This document shows, one piece after another, positions 47,243 through 57,200 of a stretch of 64,000 nucleotides of DNA. The notes below the pieces were generated by a model. That model worked only from the letters and a program-made list of their open reading frames with translations. It had not been told where the DNA came from and did no database searches. The stretch's first letter is position 1. Each line of letters begins with the position of its first letter. The position numbers were made by a program, and so were the translations under genes. Origin of the DNA: Entophlyctis helioformis (lineage: Eukaryota; Chytridiomycota; Chytridiomycetes; Chytridiales; Chytriomycetaceae); contig JAHLKH010000003.1 of NCBI GenBank assembly GCA_025526915.1, positions 186,001-250,000 on the forward strand, written 5' to 3'.

Positions 47243-48055
47243 TTAGGGTGCGATCGACTCGCGGAACAGATGTGCGCGGTACCACGCCAGCTCGCTGATG
47301 CTCTCGTGGATATCATCGAGCGCGCGGTGGGTCATGCGTTTCTTGGGCAAGACGCGCATGAGAGCATCGCGGCCATACCACCGCAGTGCCATCTCCTTGA
47401 CCGAGCTCACGTCGACGATGCGGTAGTGCAGGTGGTCGACGAGGGCCGGCATGGACTTGCACAGGAACTGGCGGTCGACATGCACCGAGCTGCCGGCAAG
47501 GACACCGGAGCGCACGGCGGGGACGTGCGAGCGCACATAGTCGAGCACTTGCGTCTCGGCCGAGGCGAGCGTGGTGGTGGACGCGAGGACCTGCGCAGTG
47601 AGGCCAGAGGCGCCGTGGTGCTCGATGCACCACTCGTTCATGTTGTCCACGACCGACTTGGGCTGTTGTTGGATGGGCCGCGAGTTGGGAGAGTCAGCAT
47701 ATGGCTGGCGCATGGTGGCTGTGCGCTCTGTCGGCAGCTTGCCTGGTGGATGATCAGATGGATGCCGTCGTCGACCGCCTTGAGGTCGCCGTCGGTGACG
47801 ATGCAGGCAATCTCGATGATGGTGTCTGTGTGCATGTGCGCAGCGTCAGCCAGCAGTGGTCGTCCAGGTGCACACAGGCAGCGCCAGCACTTGGCCAGCA
47901 CTTGGCCAGCACTTGCCCTTGTCCAAGTCCAGACCGGTCATCTCCAGGTCGATCCAGACAAGCGGACCGCTGATGGCCGTCTTGCCGTTGGCTGCAGGAG
48001 CAGCAGCTTCAGCAGCCGCATCAGCAGCCGCATTGGTAGTAGGAGTAGTGCTCAT
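47243..48055 (-). CDS. REX2: Oligoribonuclease REX2 (DEDDh 3'-5' exonuclease) with two GC-AG introns
   Basis: It degrades 2-5-nt RNA oligomers, usually mitochondrial. Exons 48055-47917, 47825-47743 and 47662-47243 give 213 residues. The catalytic set is intact: WIDLEMTGLD (D, E), DTIIEIACIVTD, AGSSVHVDRQFL (D) and THRALDDIHESI (H, D). Both introns begin with GC rather than GT: G/GCAAGT for intron 1 and CAG/GCAAGC for intron 2. The joins LDKDTIIEIAC and HQPKSVVDNMNEWCIEHHG match the family exactly, so the GC donors are well supported. Intron 1 contains three tandem copies of CAAGTGCTGGC starting at its own donor. Confidence 0.94.
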
Positions 48056-48331
48056 GGCTCGCAGTGGTCGATGTGTAGTGCTGGCAGCTCGATGCTGGGC
48101 AAGCAGCGGCAGTCTCTCGATACGACTGACAGAAAACGGGAGAGTCGGCGAGAAGCAGTTTCGGACAGGTGCGGGCAGTCTCGGCGCTGATCTCAACCAA
48201 ATGGCCAACATATGAAAGTAAGATACAATCGGTGGTGACGATGAAGATATAATGGTGGCAATGCCAATGACAGTGGTGGGGGTGGGGCTGTCGAGGAACA
48301 GCGCACGCAGGTAAAGAGTAGAGAGAGGCAT
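48056..48331. other. Gap upstream of REX2
   Basis: 276 bp between two same-strand genes. It should contain the REX2 promoter and the 3' UTR of the zinc-finger gene. GTCGGTC-type and GGTGGTGACGATG runs are present; no coding signal. Confidence 0.4.
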
Positions 48332-50317
48332 CTAGTTCTGCTGCTGCAGGTGTTGCTGTTGTTGCAATGACTGGAACTGCGGCGGCAGCTGGCCATGCTG
48401 GTATGTGTCCGCGTCCTGATCCGTGCGATGCTCAGCAGGGCCGTGGGTTCCTGAGGAGAGCTCAACAAGCGCAGTGGCAGACACGTATCGCTGCACAGGC
48501 GTCACGGGCGCTGCGGACGGTGTCCGGTGCACGCGAGTGTGCCGTGCCACTTGGTCGGGTCTTGCAAACTTTTTGTCGCACGGCTCGATGGGGCACTTGA
48601 ACGGCCGCACGCCCGTGTGGACGCGCAGGTGCTTGGTGAGGTTGCTGCTGTCTGCAAAACGCTTATCGCAGCCGTCTGCCTTGCACTCGTACGGCCGCTC
48701 GCCCGTGTGTTTCCGCAGATGCACCGTCAGGGCACTGGGCAATGTGAACTGCTTCTGGCACGTCTCCTCGGGACATGCATACGGCTTCTCTCCTGTCGTG
48801 CGCATCACAACGGCGAGTTGCGGGTGAGTCGGGGTCTGCGGCATGCATCCAAGTGCTCGCGTCTCCCGCGACATACCTGTGTGTGTGCGCTGGTGCTGGA
48901 TCATGACGCTCTGCTCGGAGAATCGCTGCATGCACGAGGTGCACAGGTAAGGCTTGTCGCCGGTGTCTGTTGCATGCAGCAGCAGTGTTAATGGCAGGCG
49001 TTCAAGCGGCACTGGCGAGGCGGTCGTCGCGGCAACACACGTGTTTGGATATGCCGCATGATCTTGGGCCGCTGTGTAAAGGGCCTGCCCTTGCGGTCGC
49101 AGTCGCCCCACTCGCACACGTACGAGTGCTTGCCGTTGCCGATATGGTCCGTCGACACATGGCCGGTCAGGTCTTCAAACGACTCGAACCGCTGATCTGC
49201 AGTGAGCAACAATGAGTCACAGTCACGAGGTTCGGAAGCCGTCGGGAACACGGAGCCGCACGGGAGCCGCACGGGCAAGCGGCGCGAGAGCCAAGCCAGA
49301 TTCCGGAAAGGAGGAATCAGTGCTCCGTCATGGGCAAACGCCTCCATGCGACAAGCAGGCAGGCAGACCAGACAGACAAGCAGACAGACAGACAGCGCTG
49401 CGATCGACAAGAGGACGCACCGCACTGGAACCACAGACAGCCGTGTGGCCGCAGGTGGTTGGTGGCCGTCCGCGGCAGATGGTCTGCAGACACATGGCGG
49501 ATGAGGTCGTCGACATTCTGAAAGGCATTCGTGCTGCACGGGTTCCACTTGCAGAGCAACAGCATGCCGTTGCCAGCGGCTCCGTTGTGATTTTGCTGCT
49601 GCTGCGGTGCGGCGGGCTGCTGCTGCTGTTGGTGGTGGTGGGGCTGTGGCTGCTGCGGGAGGCGGTCGTACGGGGAGGCGTAGCCGTACGACGGGACGCT
49701 GGGCTGCTGGAATTCGGGCGACTCCTTGGGCACGTAGCCGTCAGTGTCGGCGTAGTGTCATGGTGGTCGTAGTAGTAGTGGTGGTGGCCAGCAGCGGCAT
49801 CGTGGTTGTGCGGGTCCCAGCTGTGCTGCTGAGAAGCCGACTGTTGATGATGCTGCGGATCAACGTCGGCATCGCCGGCAAGGAGGTTTGCAATGGTTGG
49901 GATGGTGGTGACGGCCATGGCCGGCGAGGACGCTGCCTGCAGGTGCGGGTGCTGGCGGGGCGGGGCAGGTGCCAGTGCAGCTGCAGGCGCCGTCGTGGCA
50001 GTCGCTGCCGCTGCCGCTACGGCCGCTGCCGCAACGGCCGCCTGTTCAAGGCCTTCCGCCGCCTGGGCCATGACCGCAGAGGTCGTCGCTAAATTTGGAG
50101 ACGGCGCTGCAGGCTGCTGCTGCTGCTGTTGCTGAAGCGGCTGTTGCGGCTGTTGCGGCGGCTGCTGTATCAACACCGATCGGCCCATGTGGTTGGCCGT
50201 GAGGTGCAGCGTGGAAATGTGCGGCAGCAGCTGGTCGCCGGACTGGAAGCTTGCCGTGCATGTCGACCAGCGGCACACCACCGGCGCCGTTTGTGGTTGC
50301 GCCTGTGTTTGTTGCAT
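48332..50317 (-). CDS. ZAP1: C2H2 zinc-finger transcription factor, ZAP1/ZafA-like (one frame break)
   Basis: Exons 50317-49421, 49196-49041, 48966-48877 and 48792-48332 give about 534 residues. Eight C2H2 fingers are visible. The first three are CxWxxC-type (CRWSTC…HISTLH, CKWNPC…HVSADH, CLWFQC…HVSTDH). Then come CEWGDC…HIQTH, CTSCMQRF…HQRTH, CPEETC…HLRKH, CKADGC…HLRVH and CPIEPC…HTRVH, linked by TGEKPY/TGERPY/TGVRPF. The W-containing early fingers and the GNGKHSYVCEW link resemble the zinc-sensing and DNA-binding array of yeast Zap1, so zinc-homeostasis control is a reasonable inference but not proven. A Gln/His/Ala-rich region separates fingers 1 and 2. One base is missing at about 49752-49760 (YYYDHHD to YADTDGYVPKE); exon 1 then fits phase exactly. 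Confidence 0.85.
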
Positions 50318-50495
50318 TTTGTCGGACAAACACGAATCGGGATGACCATTTCATTTGCCTGGTGGCATGGGATGGGATGGCATGGGATGGGATGGCATAT
50401 TGTGGAATGGCATAGTGTGGCAGGAGATGGCAGGAGAAGACGGTTGGATGGCTGCGGTGCGATCCACGGCATGGGGCTGGCAAAGTGGAGAACTT
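50318..50495. promoter_or_regulatory. Leader/promoter of the zinc-finger gene with repeated upstream ATGs
   Basis: At 50365-50415 GGGATGGCAT units alternate. On the sense strand of the zinc-finger gene this reads CCATCCCATGCCATCCCATCC and supplies several ATGs just upstream of the main start. Confidence 0.45.
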
Positions 50496-51827
50496 TCAGG
50501 AAGAGGCGGCAGGCGCGGGGGGAGCCGCGGCCGACGCAGCCTTCTCCTTGGCCTGCATCGTCTCAAACATCCGCTTCGAGATCGCGTACACCTGGTCTGC
50601 AGACGGACGCTTGGACATGTCCGTCTGGATCATGGACGCAACCAGGCTGCGGAACTCTTCCGAGTACAGCTCTGCGGGCAGCGGCGGGTAGTCGCACGCC
50701 TCGATCTTGCGGCACAATCCAGCCAGCGTCATCTTGTCGCCGTAGAACGGCGAGTGCAGTGCCGCCATCTCGTACAGCAGACAGCCGAGCGACCAGATGT
50801 CGCTTTGAAACGAGTAGCCGGCCTCGTGGATGCGCTCTGGCGACATGTAGTACGGCGTTCCGACGAGCGAGTGTGCCTCGACGGTTGTCTGCGACACAAA
50901 GCGGCCCAGACCCAGATCGCCGAGCTTGGCCACGCCCTGGCCCGTGATGAACACGTTGGCTGGCTTGATGTCGCGGTGCATGACGCGGCGTGCGTGCAGG
51001 TGGGCCAGAGCGCCGCTGATCTGCGTAAAGTACTTCCTGCAAAATCCAAGCAGGCGTCAGATGGCACACACGTGTGCATGCGCCATCAAAGAGTGGCATG
51101 GGGAAATGGCACTCACCAAATGGTCTTTTCAGAGATGCGCTTGCCCTGCGTCTTGAAGTGCTTGATCATCTTGCCGAGATCGCCGGCATCTGCAAGCTCG
51201 AGCACAATCACGAGCTCCTTGCCGTCAATAAACGACTCGAGACAGCACACGACATTGACATGGTCGAGCGACTGTTGGCGGCCATGGCAATGCGGCAATG
51301 TGAGTGATGGGGTGTATGCAGATGCAAGAGTAAGCGCATGGCCAGATGTGGATATTGATCGTGGAGATGCCTCAATGGATGGGCCCATCCCGCCACCCAT
51401 CGTCGCAGTGTGAACCAATCCGATTGATCATCCGGCGGTGGGCAGGCATGGGCAGCCAGACAGACAGACACAAAGCGGATGCCGGCAGAAGCAAGCCACC
51501 TGCCTTGAGGAGATCAATCTCCTTGATGCAGTCGTTTCTTGCCTTGGGGTCCATCATCTCAAAGATCTGTTGGGTTGGCACCCACGGCACTGGTCAGCTG
51601 TGCACTCGACACAAACAAACAGACGCCGCAGATGGACAAGCACGACGTACGGGGACCCGCTTGAGGGCGACAATCTGGCCATTGTCGACGCACTTGGCTC
51701 GGTACACACACGAGAACTGGCCCTGGCCAATCTTCTTTTCAATAATGTACTTGTCGATGGGCGACTTGATGCTCTGTGAAGCAGGGGCAGCTTGCGCGGC
51801 ATCGGTGGCTGGAGGAGCAGTCGACAT
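50496..51827 (-). CDS. NEK6: NIMA-related kinase of the NEK6/NEK7 type
   Basis: Ser/Thr kinase, mitotic-spindle and centrosome/basal-body linked in animals. Exons 51827-51651, 51566-51504, 51271-51117 and 51036-50496 give 311 residues, against 313 for human NEK6. Motifs: glycine loop KKIGQGQFSCVY, Lys in IVALKRV, IFEMMDPKARNDCIKEIDLL, LVIVLELADAGDLGKMIKHF, catalytic VMHRDIKPANVFI, DLG-type KLGDLGLGRF, activation loop AHSLVGTPYYMSPERIHEAG, SDIWSLGCLLYEMAAL and DYPPLPAELYSEE. These match NEK6/7 rather than NIMA/NEK2 throughout, and the kinase fills the protein as in NEK6/7. Intron 2 uses a GC donor (CTCAAG/GCAGGT); the join LLK-SLDHVNVV keeps family length. Confidence 0.95.
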
Positions 51828-52102
51828 GTTGGGATGCACGAAGGTGTATGCGAGCAAATGTATGCGGGAAACCCCAATGGCCAACTGTATGATCGGTTTT
51901 TGGCTGGCATATCCACGACGCGTCCGAAATGGGCCGTCCAGATCCACGGCGGATCAGAGAGCCGAGGGGAAGCCGCCAGCCTCGACGGCATTCATGGATA
52001 CAACGGAGGGATGGCTGTTGGCCGAGAGGGGGGTCAGTGTGGACAGCTAGCGGCTTGGCCGCACATCTGCAAAGGCGACCCTACGCAGACACTCGACGAC
52101 GC
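51828..52102. promoter_or_regulatory. Divergent promoter, NEK6/7 / unrecognised protein
   Basis: 275 bp between opposed start codons. No simple repeats and no TATA box were seen. Confidence 0.45.
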
Positions 52103-54202
52103 ATGGCCAAGAAGAAGGGCGGCAAAGGCGGCAAGGGCGGCAAGAAGAAGAAAGAGGCCGGCTATGAGTTCCCGGTGCAAAAGTTCGAGCCTATGCCCCG
52201 ATCGTGGCCGGGCAAAGTCTCGGACGAAGCGCTGTTTGCGTCGCTCGCTCAAGAGGCACGCCAGGCGATCGAGACGACCCATGCACTGGACCAGCAGTTT
52301 GTGACGCTGCGTGTGCGCCAGGTCGACTGGGATTTCCACGATCTGTTCATCACGCTGCCCAAGACGGCGACAGTGTACCGGCTGCAGAGCGAGATCGCCA
52401 AGGTGCAGCATCTGGCCAGTGTGTATCCGTGCGATGTCGTCGTGTACAAGGAGCCGCCGACGAACATGGACAATGGCGGCGCTGCTGCCGTTGTTGGTGG
52501 TGGATCAGGTGCTGGCCACGGCGACGGGCATGCGGGTGCTGGTGGTGCACGCGGAGGCAAGACGCATGGTGCAGACGAAGGGGCTCCTGGCGATTATCAT
52601 GGTGCACAAGGTGCAGGAGCAGCAGGAGGCAGTGCAGCACCAACGACTGGTCCAAGTGGTGCAACGCTTCAAGCTACGCGGGCTGGCGGAAGCGCCTTAT
52701 CGCTGCTGGCCGAACGAGATAGTCACATCAAGACAGAGGCGTCGGTCAATGCGGCCGGATCCACAGCAGCAACGGCGGCGGCGGCAGCAGCAGCAGCAGC
52801 AAATGCAGCATCAGAGATAGTAACGGCGGCAGAGGCAGCAGCATTAAGCGGTGACGAAGGCAGTGCAAGCATCTGCAACGACCCACACGCAACACTCGCG
52901 TCGTGTTTCCCAGAGATTGCCGCGTTCCGGTACCCGCGAGTCCAGCATTTGAGCCAAACCCTGTCGGCGCTCACTGTCGACGACGACGATGACGCAGGCG
53001 GTGGGCAAACCGACGACCAGTCGACCGGCCACCCATCGCTCGCGGTCACGGCGGCAGTGCCCGAAAAGAAGCCACGCGGCCGATCCGCACGCAGCCATGG
53101 CAGCCGTCGCAGCCGCAGCCGCAGCAAGAGCAAAAGCCGCCCGTCCAGCTCGCGCAGCACGTCGTCGGCGGGACAGCCGCCGGACGTACCAGAGGGGCCT
53201 ATCTGCGGCGAGCTGAGCGTCAAGTTCCTGCACGATCTGCGGCCACGGCGCGTTGCTCGGCCGCAGTCGGCTGGCGGCAGCCACTCGACCAGCCAGTCGC
53301 GGCCAGGCAGCTCGAAAAAGGGCGGCAGCGCTCTCAACATGTCGTCGATATTCAAGCAGATTGGCAGCCAGCGCGCGGGCGGCACAGCACCGGCGATCAA
53401 GCTCAGTGTGACAGAGCGCGGAGCAACGAGTGGCCAGACGAGTGAGCGCGGGTCGGCGCAGCCTAATCGGACAAGACAGCCAGTTGCAGGACGGCCCACG
53501 GGTCTTGGCACACCGTCGCCACCAATCGTTTTGCAGGAGCTGCCCAAAGCCGTCACGGTGTACTATGACATTGTGCCGTATATTTCCAAACGCACACTAC
53601 CCGAGTCTGGCGAGCCGTGTTTGACAGCAGCCGCAACACCCTCTCTGCTCATGTTGAACGAGTCTGTTCCGTTGAACCGTACACTTGGCAAGCTGCAGTC
53701 ACGGCAGCCGCCCGCACCGCCGCCCGCACCGCTATCAGCAGCAACAGCAGCAGTAGCATTGCAAGGCGGCCCAAGACGCGATGGCCAGGACTGGACAACC
53801 GTGGCCGCTCCAACGCCGCGCACAGGCCACGACTTTGACACGGACTGCGCAGTGCTGATGCGCGAAGAGCGTGTATGGCGCACACGACCACACTATGCAT
53901 CGGCTCCCGCCGACGCAAACGGCTTGCTCCAGCAGCAGCAGCAGCAGCAACAGTTCCACCAACCGGCGTTCCAGGTCACCGTTCGCGCCATCCTGATGGC
54001 CAAGTCTCTGGCAGCGCGTCACCGTGCACCGCGACCAAGCGTTGGCGGCGCTGGCAAAGGCAGGTACTCGGTCGTCGGTGGCGGTGGCGGTGGCGCAGGG
54101 ATCGGCAGCTACGACAAGAGCAGGAACGCGTCGTTGCATTCCATCTCAGAGAGCCTTAGCGCGGTCATGGACAACATCACAACATCGCTTCGCAATATCT
54201 GA
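52103..54202 (+). CDS. Unrecognised protein with Lys/Gly N-terminus and ubiquitin-like segment
   Basis: A single exon of 699 residues; I do not recognise it. It begins MAKKKGGKGGKGGKKKKEAG, a start style common in flagellar and basal-body proteins. About residues 70-125 (TLRVRQVDWDFHDLFITLPK, then TATVYRLQSEIAKVQ…CDVVVYKEPP) have the strand-strand-helix-strand pattern of a beta-grasp/ubiquitin-like fold. Gly/Ala/His-rich linkers follow. Two small conserved-looking blocks come next: GPICGELSVKFLHDL and VTVYYDIVPYISKRTLPESG. RS-rich and poly-Gln stretches separate them, and a C-terminal segment FQVTVRAILMAKSLAARH ends the ordered part. Function is unknown; a flagellar role is a weak inference from the N-terminus. 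Confidence 0.75.
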   Translation: MAKKKGGKGGKGGKKKKEAGYEFPVQKFEPMPRSWPGKVSDEALFASLAQEARQAIETTHALDQQFVTLRVRQVDWDFHDLFITLPKTATVYRLQSEIAKVQHLASVYPCDVVVYKEPPTNMDNGGAAAVVGGGSGAGHGDGHAGAGGARGGKTHGADEGAPGDYHGAQGAGAAGGSAAPTTGPSGATLQATRAGGSALSLLAERDSHIKTEASVNAAGSTAATAAAAAAAAANAASEIVTAAEAAALSGDEGSASICNDPHATLASCFPEIAAFRYPRVQHLSQTLSALTVDDDDDAGGGQTDDQSTGHPSLAVTAAVPEKKPRGRSARSHGSRRSRSRSKSKSRPSSSRSTSSAGQPPDVPEGPICGELSVKFLHDLRPRRVARPQSAGGSHSTSQSRPGSSKKGGSALNMSSIFKQIGSQRAGGTAPAIKLSVTERGATSGQTSERGSAQPNRTRQPVAGRPTGLGTPSPPIVLQELPKAVTVYYDIVPYISKRTLPESGEPCLTAAATPSLLMLNESVPLNRTLGKLQSRQPPAPPPAPLSAATAAVALQGGPRRDGQDWTTVAAPTPRTGHDFDTDCAVLMREERVWRTRPHYASAPADANGLLQQQQQQQQFHQPAFQVTVRAILMAKSLAARHRAPRPSVGGAGKGRYSVVGGGGGGAGIGSYDKSRNASLHSISESLSAVMDNITTSLRNI

Positions 54203-54280
54203 GCCAGTCGACTGCACCGGCCATGCCAATCGCACAGGAATCTATTGAAGTATGAATGAAAACTCGGATTGCAACACAGT

Positions 54281-54286
54281 AATAAA
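54281..54286 (+). terminator. AATAAA polyadenylation signal
   Basis: A canonical AATAAA 79 bp past the stop of the plus-strand gene (54202) and 7 bp before the stop of the convergent NEMF gene (54293), so the two 3' ends probably overlap. Confidence 0.6.
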
Positions 54287-54292
54287 ACACTG

Positions 54293-57200
54293 CTATTTTC
54301 CACCCTTCTTCTTGCCAGATCCCTTCTTGGCCGATTCGGACCCTGGCGCCACAACCTTGACTTTGCCAAGCACCGTGGCAAGCCACTCGGCATCCGGCAC
54401 GGCGCGAATCAGCTCCTTTTGCCGCTCGCCAAACGGCCCTGCATCGGCCGACGCGACTGTTAAGAACGCGGCCGTCACCGACTTGGCCGCCTTGCCACGC
54501 TTGAGAGCGCCAGGCAGCAGCTTGACCTTGTACTTGTACTTTTGAAGGGCACCCCACGGAGCGCACATGGGCACGGCGTGAAGGAGAATGTCGTCTGGGT
54601 GCGGCTGGCCGGTGAGCGAGTCGAGATACGACATGTTGGCCACTTGCTCGTCGTCGGGCAGCGCAACGTTCTCCTCGTCGAGAATGCGCTTAATCTCTGC
54701 ATCCTCATTGTCAGGATCGCGAGGTGCTGCACCATCCGCACCGTCATCACCAGAGACAACAGCAGTGGCAGCGGCTGTTGCCTGAGACTCGGCCCATGCA
54801 GCTTGTGCCTGCTCCCGCTTAGCCTTGTGCTCACGCTGCTGCTGTTGTGCTGCTTCTCCCTCTGCTCCTTCTGCTGCTTTGCCTTGTGCTCCTGCTGCTT
54901 CTGTCTCTCGAGATGCTGCAGACGCTTGCGCTCGTCTTCGGCCAGCTTGACCGCCAACGCCTTGGCCTTTTTGCCCTTGGGCTGCGGACCCTTGGACGAG
55001 CCGAGCAGGTCCAGCATGAGCTCGCGCTCCTCCTCGTCCTGGTCGGCGTACTTTTCCTTGAGCTTCTTGAGCTTGCCACGCTTGCCGCGCACAGCAGCGG
55101 CAGATGCAGTCGACGCCGCAATGGAAGCCGCTGTGGACATGACGGACGGCCTGGATGCCTTGGAGACGGTCGATTGAGCATCTTCCGACGGATCGACGGC
55201 TGCTGATGCGTCATGATCGTTCTCGTCGTCGTCGTCCTCCTGCAGCTGGTTCTTGGCGTGATCGCTGTCGCCGTCATCCTGGTCAACACCTGCAACACTG
55301 GCAGGACCAGACGCGTTCGCACTGCTGCCAATGACACTGGACGCATCGGCAACACTGCCACCCTGCTGCTGCTGCTTCTTGAGCAGTCGCCGCTCTTTGG
55401 CAGACAAATGTCGCTTGCCACTTGCTGCTGCTGCCTTGCCTGCTGCAATCGCCTGCTCGACAGCTGCTTCCTTTGCTTCTGCCTCGTCATCGTCTGACAC
55501 GGCATACTTGGACGCCATGCCTTGACCACCATGCGACACAGCGCCAGCCCTGGCAGTTGCTTTGGACTGGGCCGTGGTCGTTGCTACGGATGCGGCCGGG
55601 CCAACAGCGGCTGCACTTGCATCAATCTGCGTGTCCGGGAACTCCATGTCCTCATCGTCGTCCTCATCGTCACCCTTGACTTCAGCAGGTGCTGCTACTG
55701 CTGCATCTCCTCCATCGGCGCTCTGCTCGACAACATCCTCAACCACAATGTCGGTCTGCTCGGCCTGACCTTCGCCCTCCTCGTCATCTTGCCCGTCGTT
55801 CGCATCTCCGGCGTCCTCGGCAACCATGTCGGGCGTGTCGTCGTCGTCGTCGTCGTCATCCTGTCCAGCCTGTCCAGCAGCAGCCGCAGCCGCATCTTCG
55901 GCATCAGCAGCAACCGCCGTTGCCGTACCATCACGACCCCAGGGCCGCCGTTCCCAGTAATGCCGCCCAATGCACGACTCGTCAACTTTGAACAGCAGCG
56001 CCATGCCATACACGAGCTGGATAGGCGGCAGCCAGTTCTTCTTGCCGCGAATCATGAACGAGCCTGTTGTGAGGTACTCGCCTGTGGGAGCCGTCTTGGA
56101 CACCTGATGGGGATGCACCCAGTATGCCGCCATGACTACCTTGCTGTCCCAAGCGCGCGACTGGCAGACAGACATGGTGCCGGCCTGCAACAGCGTCGTG
56201 GGTGGAATGGGGATGTCCTCATCCGCCGCACCGGCCACCTTGGCCGCCACGGGCGGCGGCAGCGGCATCTCAGCGCCAGCATCGGCGGCCGACCAGTTGC
56301 CAGACCCAGCATCAGCAGGCACAGATGCCATGCGGACATTCTTGACAATAACCGTCGCGGCGCCGTGGAGATCTGCATGCACATAGGCGTCGCCCTTTTT
56401 GAGGTACCGCCGCACTAGCATTTCGTTTTGTCCGGCATCGCGACCGCCCACGACGAGATAGTTTTCAGACGAGATGAACCACCAGAACTTCTCAAACCAG
56501 TAGGTTTGCGGATCTTGGTGATGGCGGGTGCAGCGCGCTGGAAAGCGGCAAGATCGACCTGCGCCTTGCGCTCGACCGTCTTGAGGGCTTTGGACGATGC
56601 ATCGAGCGTCTTTTCTTCCTTGACGGCTGCCGTCTTCTTGGCGTCGTAGTAGCGTCTGGCGTTGGCAAAGGCAGACTCAAAGACATTGATATCGATCTTG
56701 AGGAGCTCGTCCTTTTTCTTTGCTGCGCGCTTGGATCGGGCAGCGGCCTTGGCGGCCTTGCTCGACTTTCGCGCAGCCGCCTCGTCGTCGCCATCCTCGC
56801 CATCCTCGCTGTCATCCTCGTCATCATCATCGTCGTCGTCGGCATCATCAGCGTCCTCGTCATCATCGGCCATGGGATCGGGAAGCGCGATTGTGATCAT
56901 GCCGATATGCAGCTTGAATCCAACAATGATGCGCGCAAGAGCGTTGCCACGAGCCGTTTCCTCGCGTACAAGCTCCTCGAGATCGATCCAGTCCATGCCA
57001 GACGCCAGAAAGCTGCGCACCGTCTGCAGCACGCTCTCGACAGCGTCAAGGTTGTACTCAATGGCCGATGCAAAGACCTGGTTGGCTTCTTGTGCAATCT
57101 GGAAGTTGCGGATCTGGTTGGCGTGGGACGCGCGTGCACCCTCGATCTTCTTGATGGCAGCCATTTCGGCCTGTCTTGCGCGCATCTCGAGCTTCTGCGA

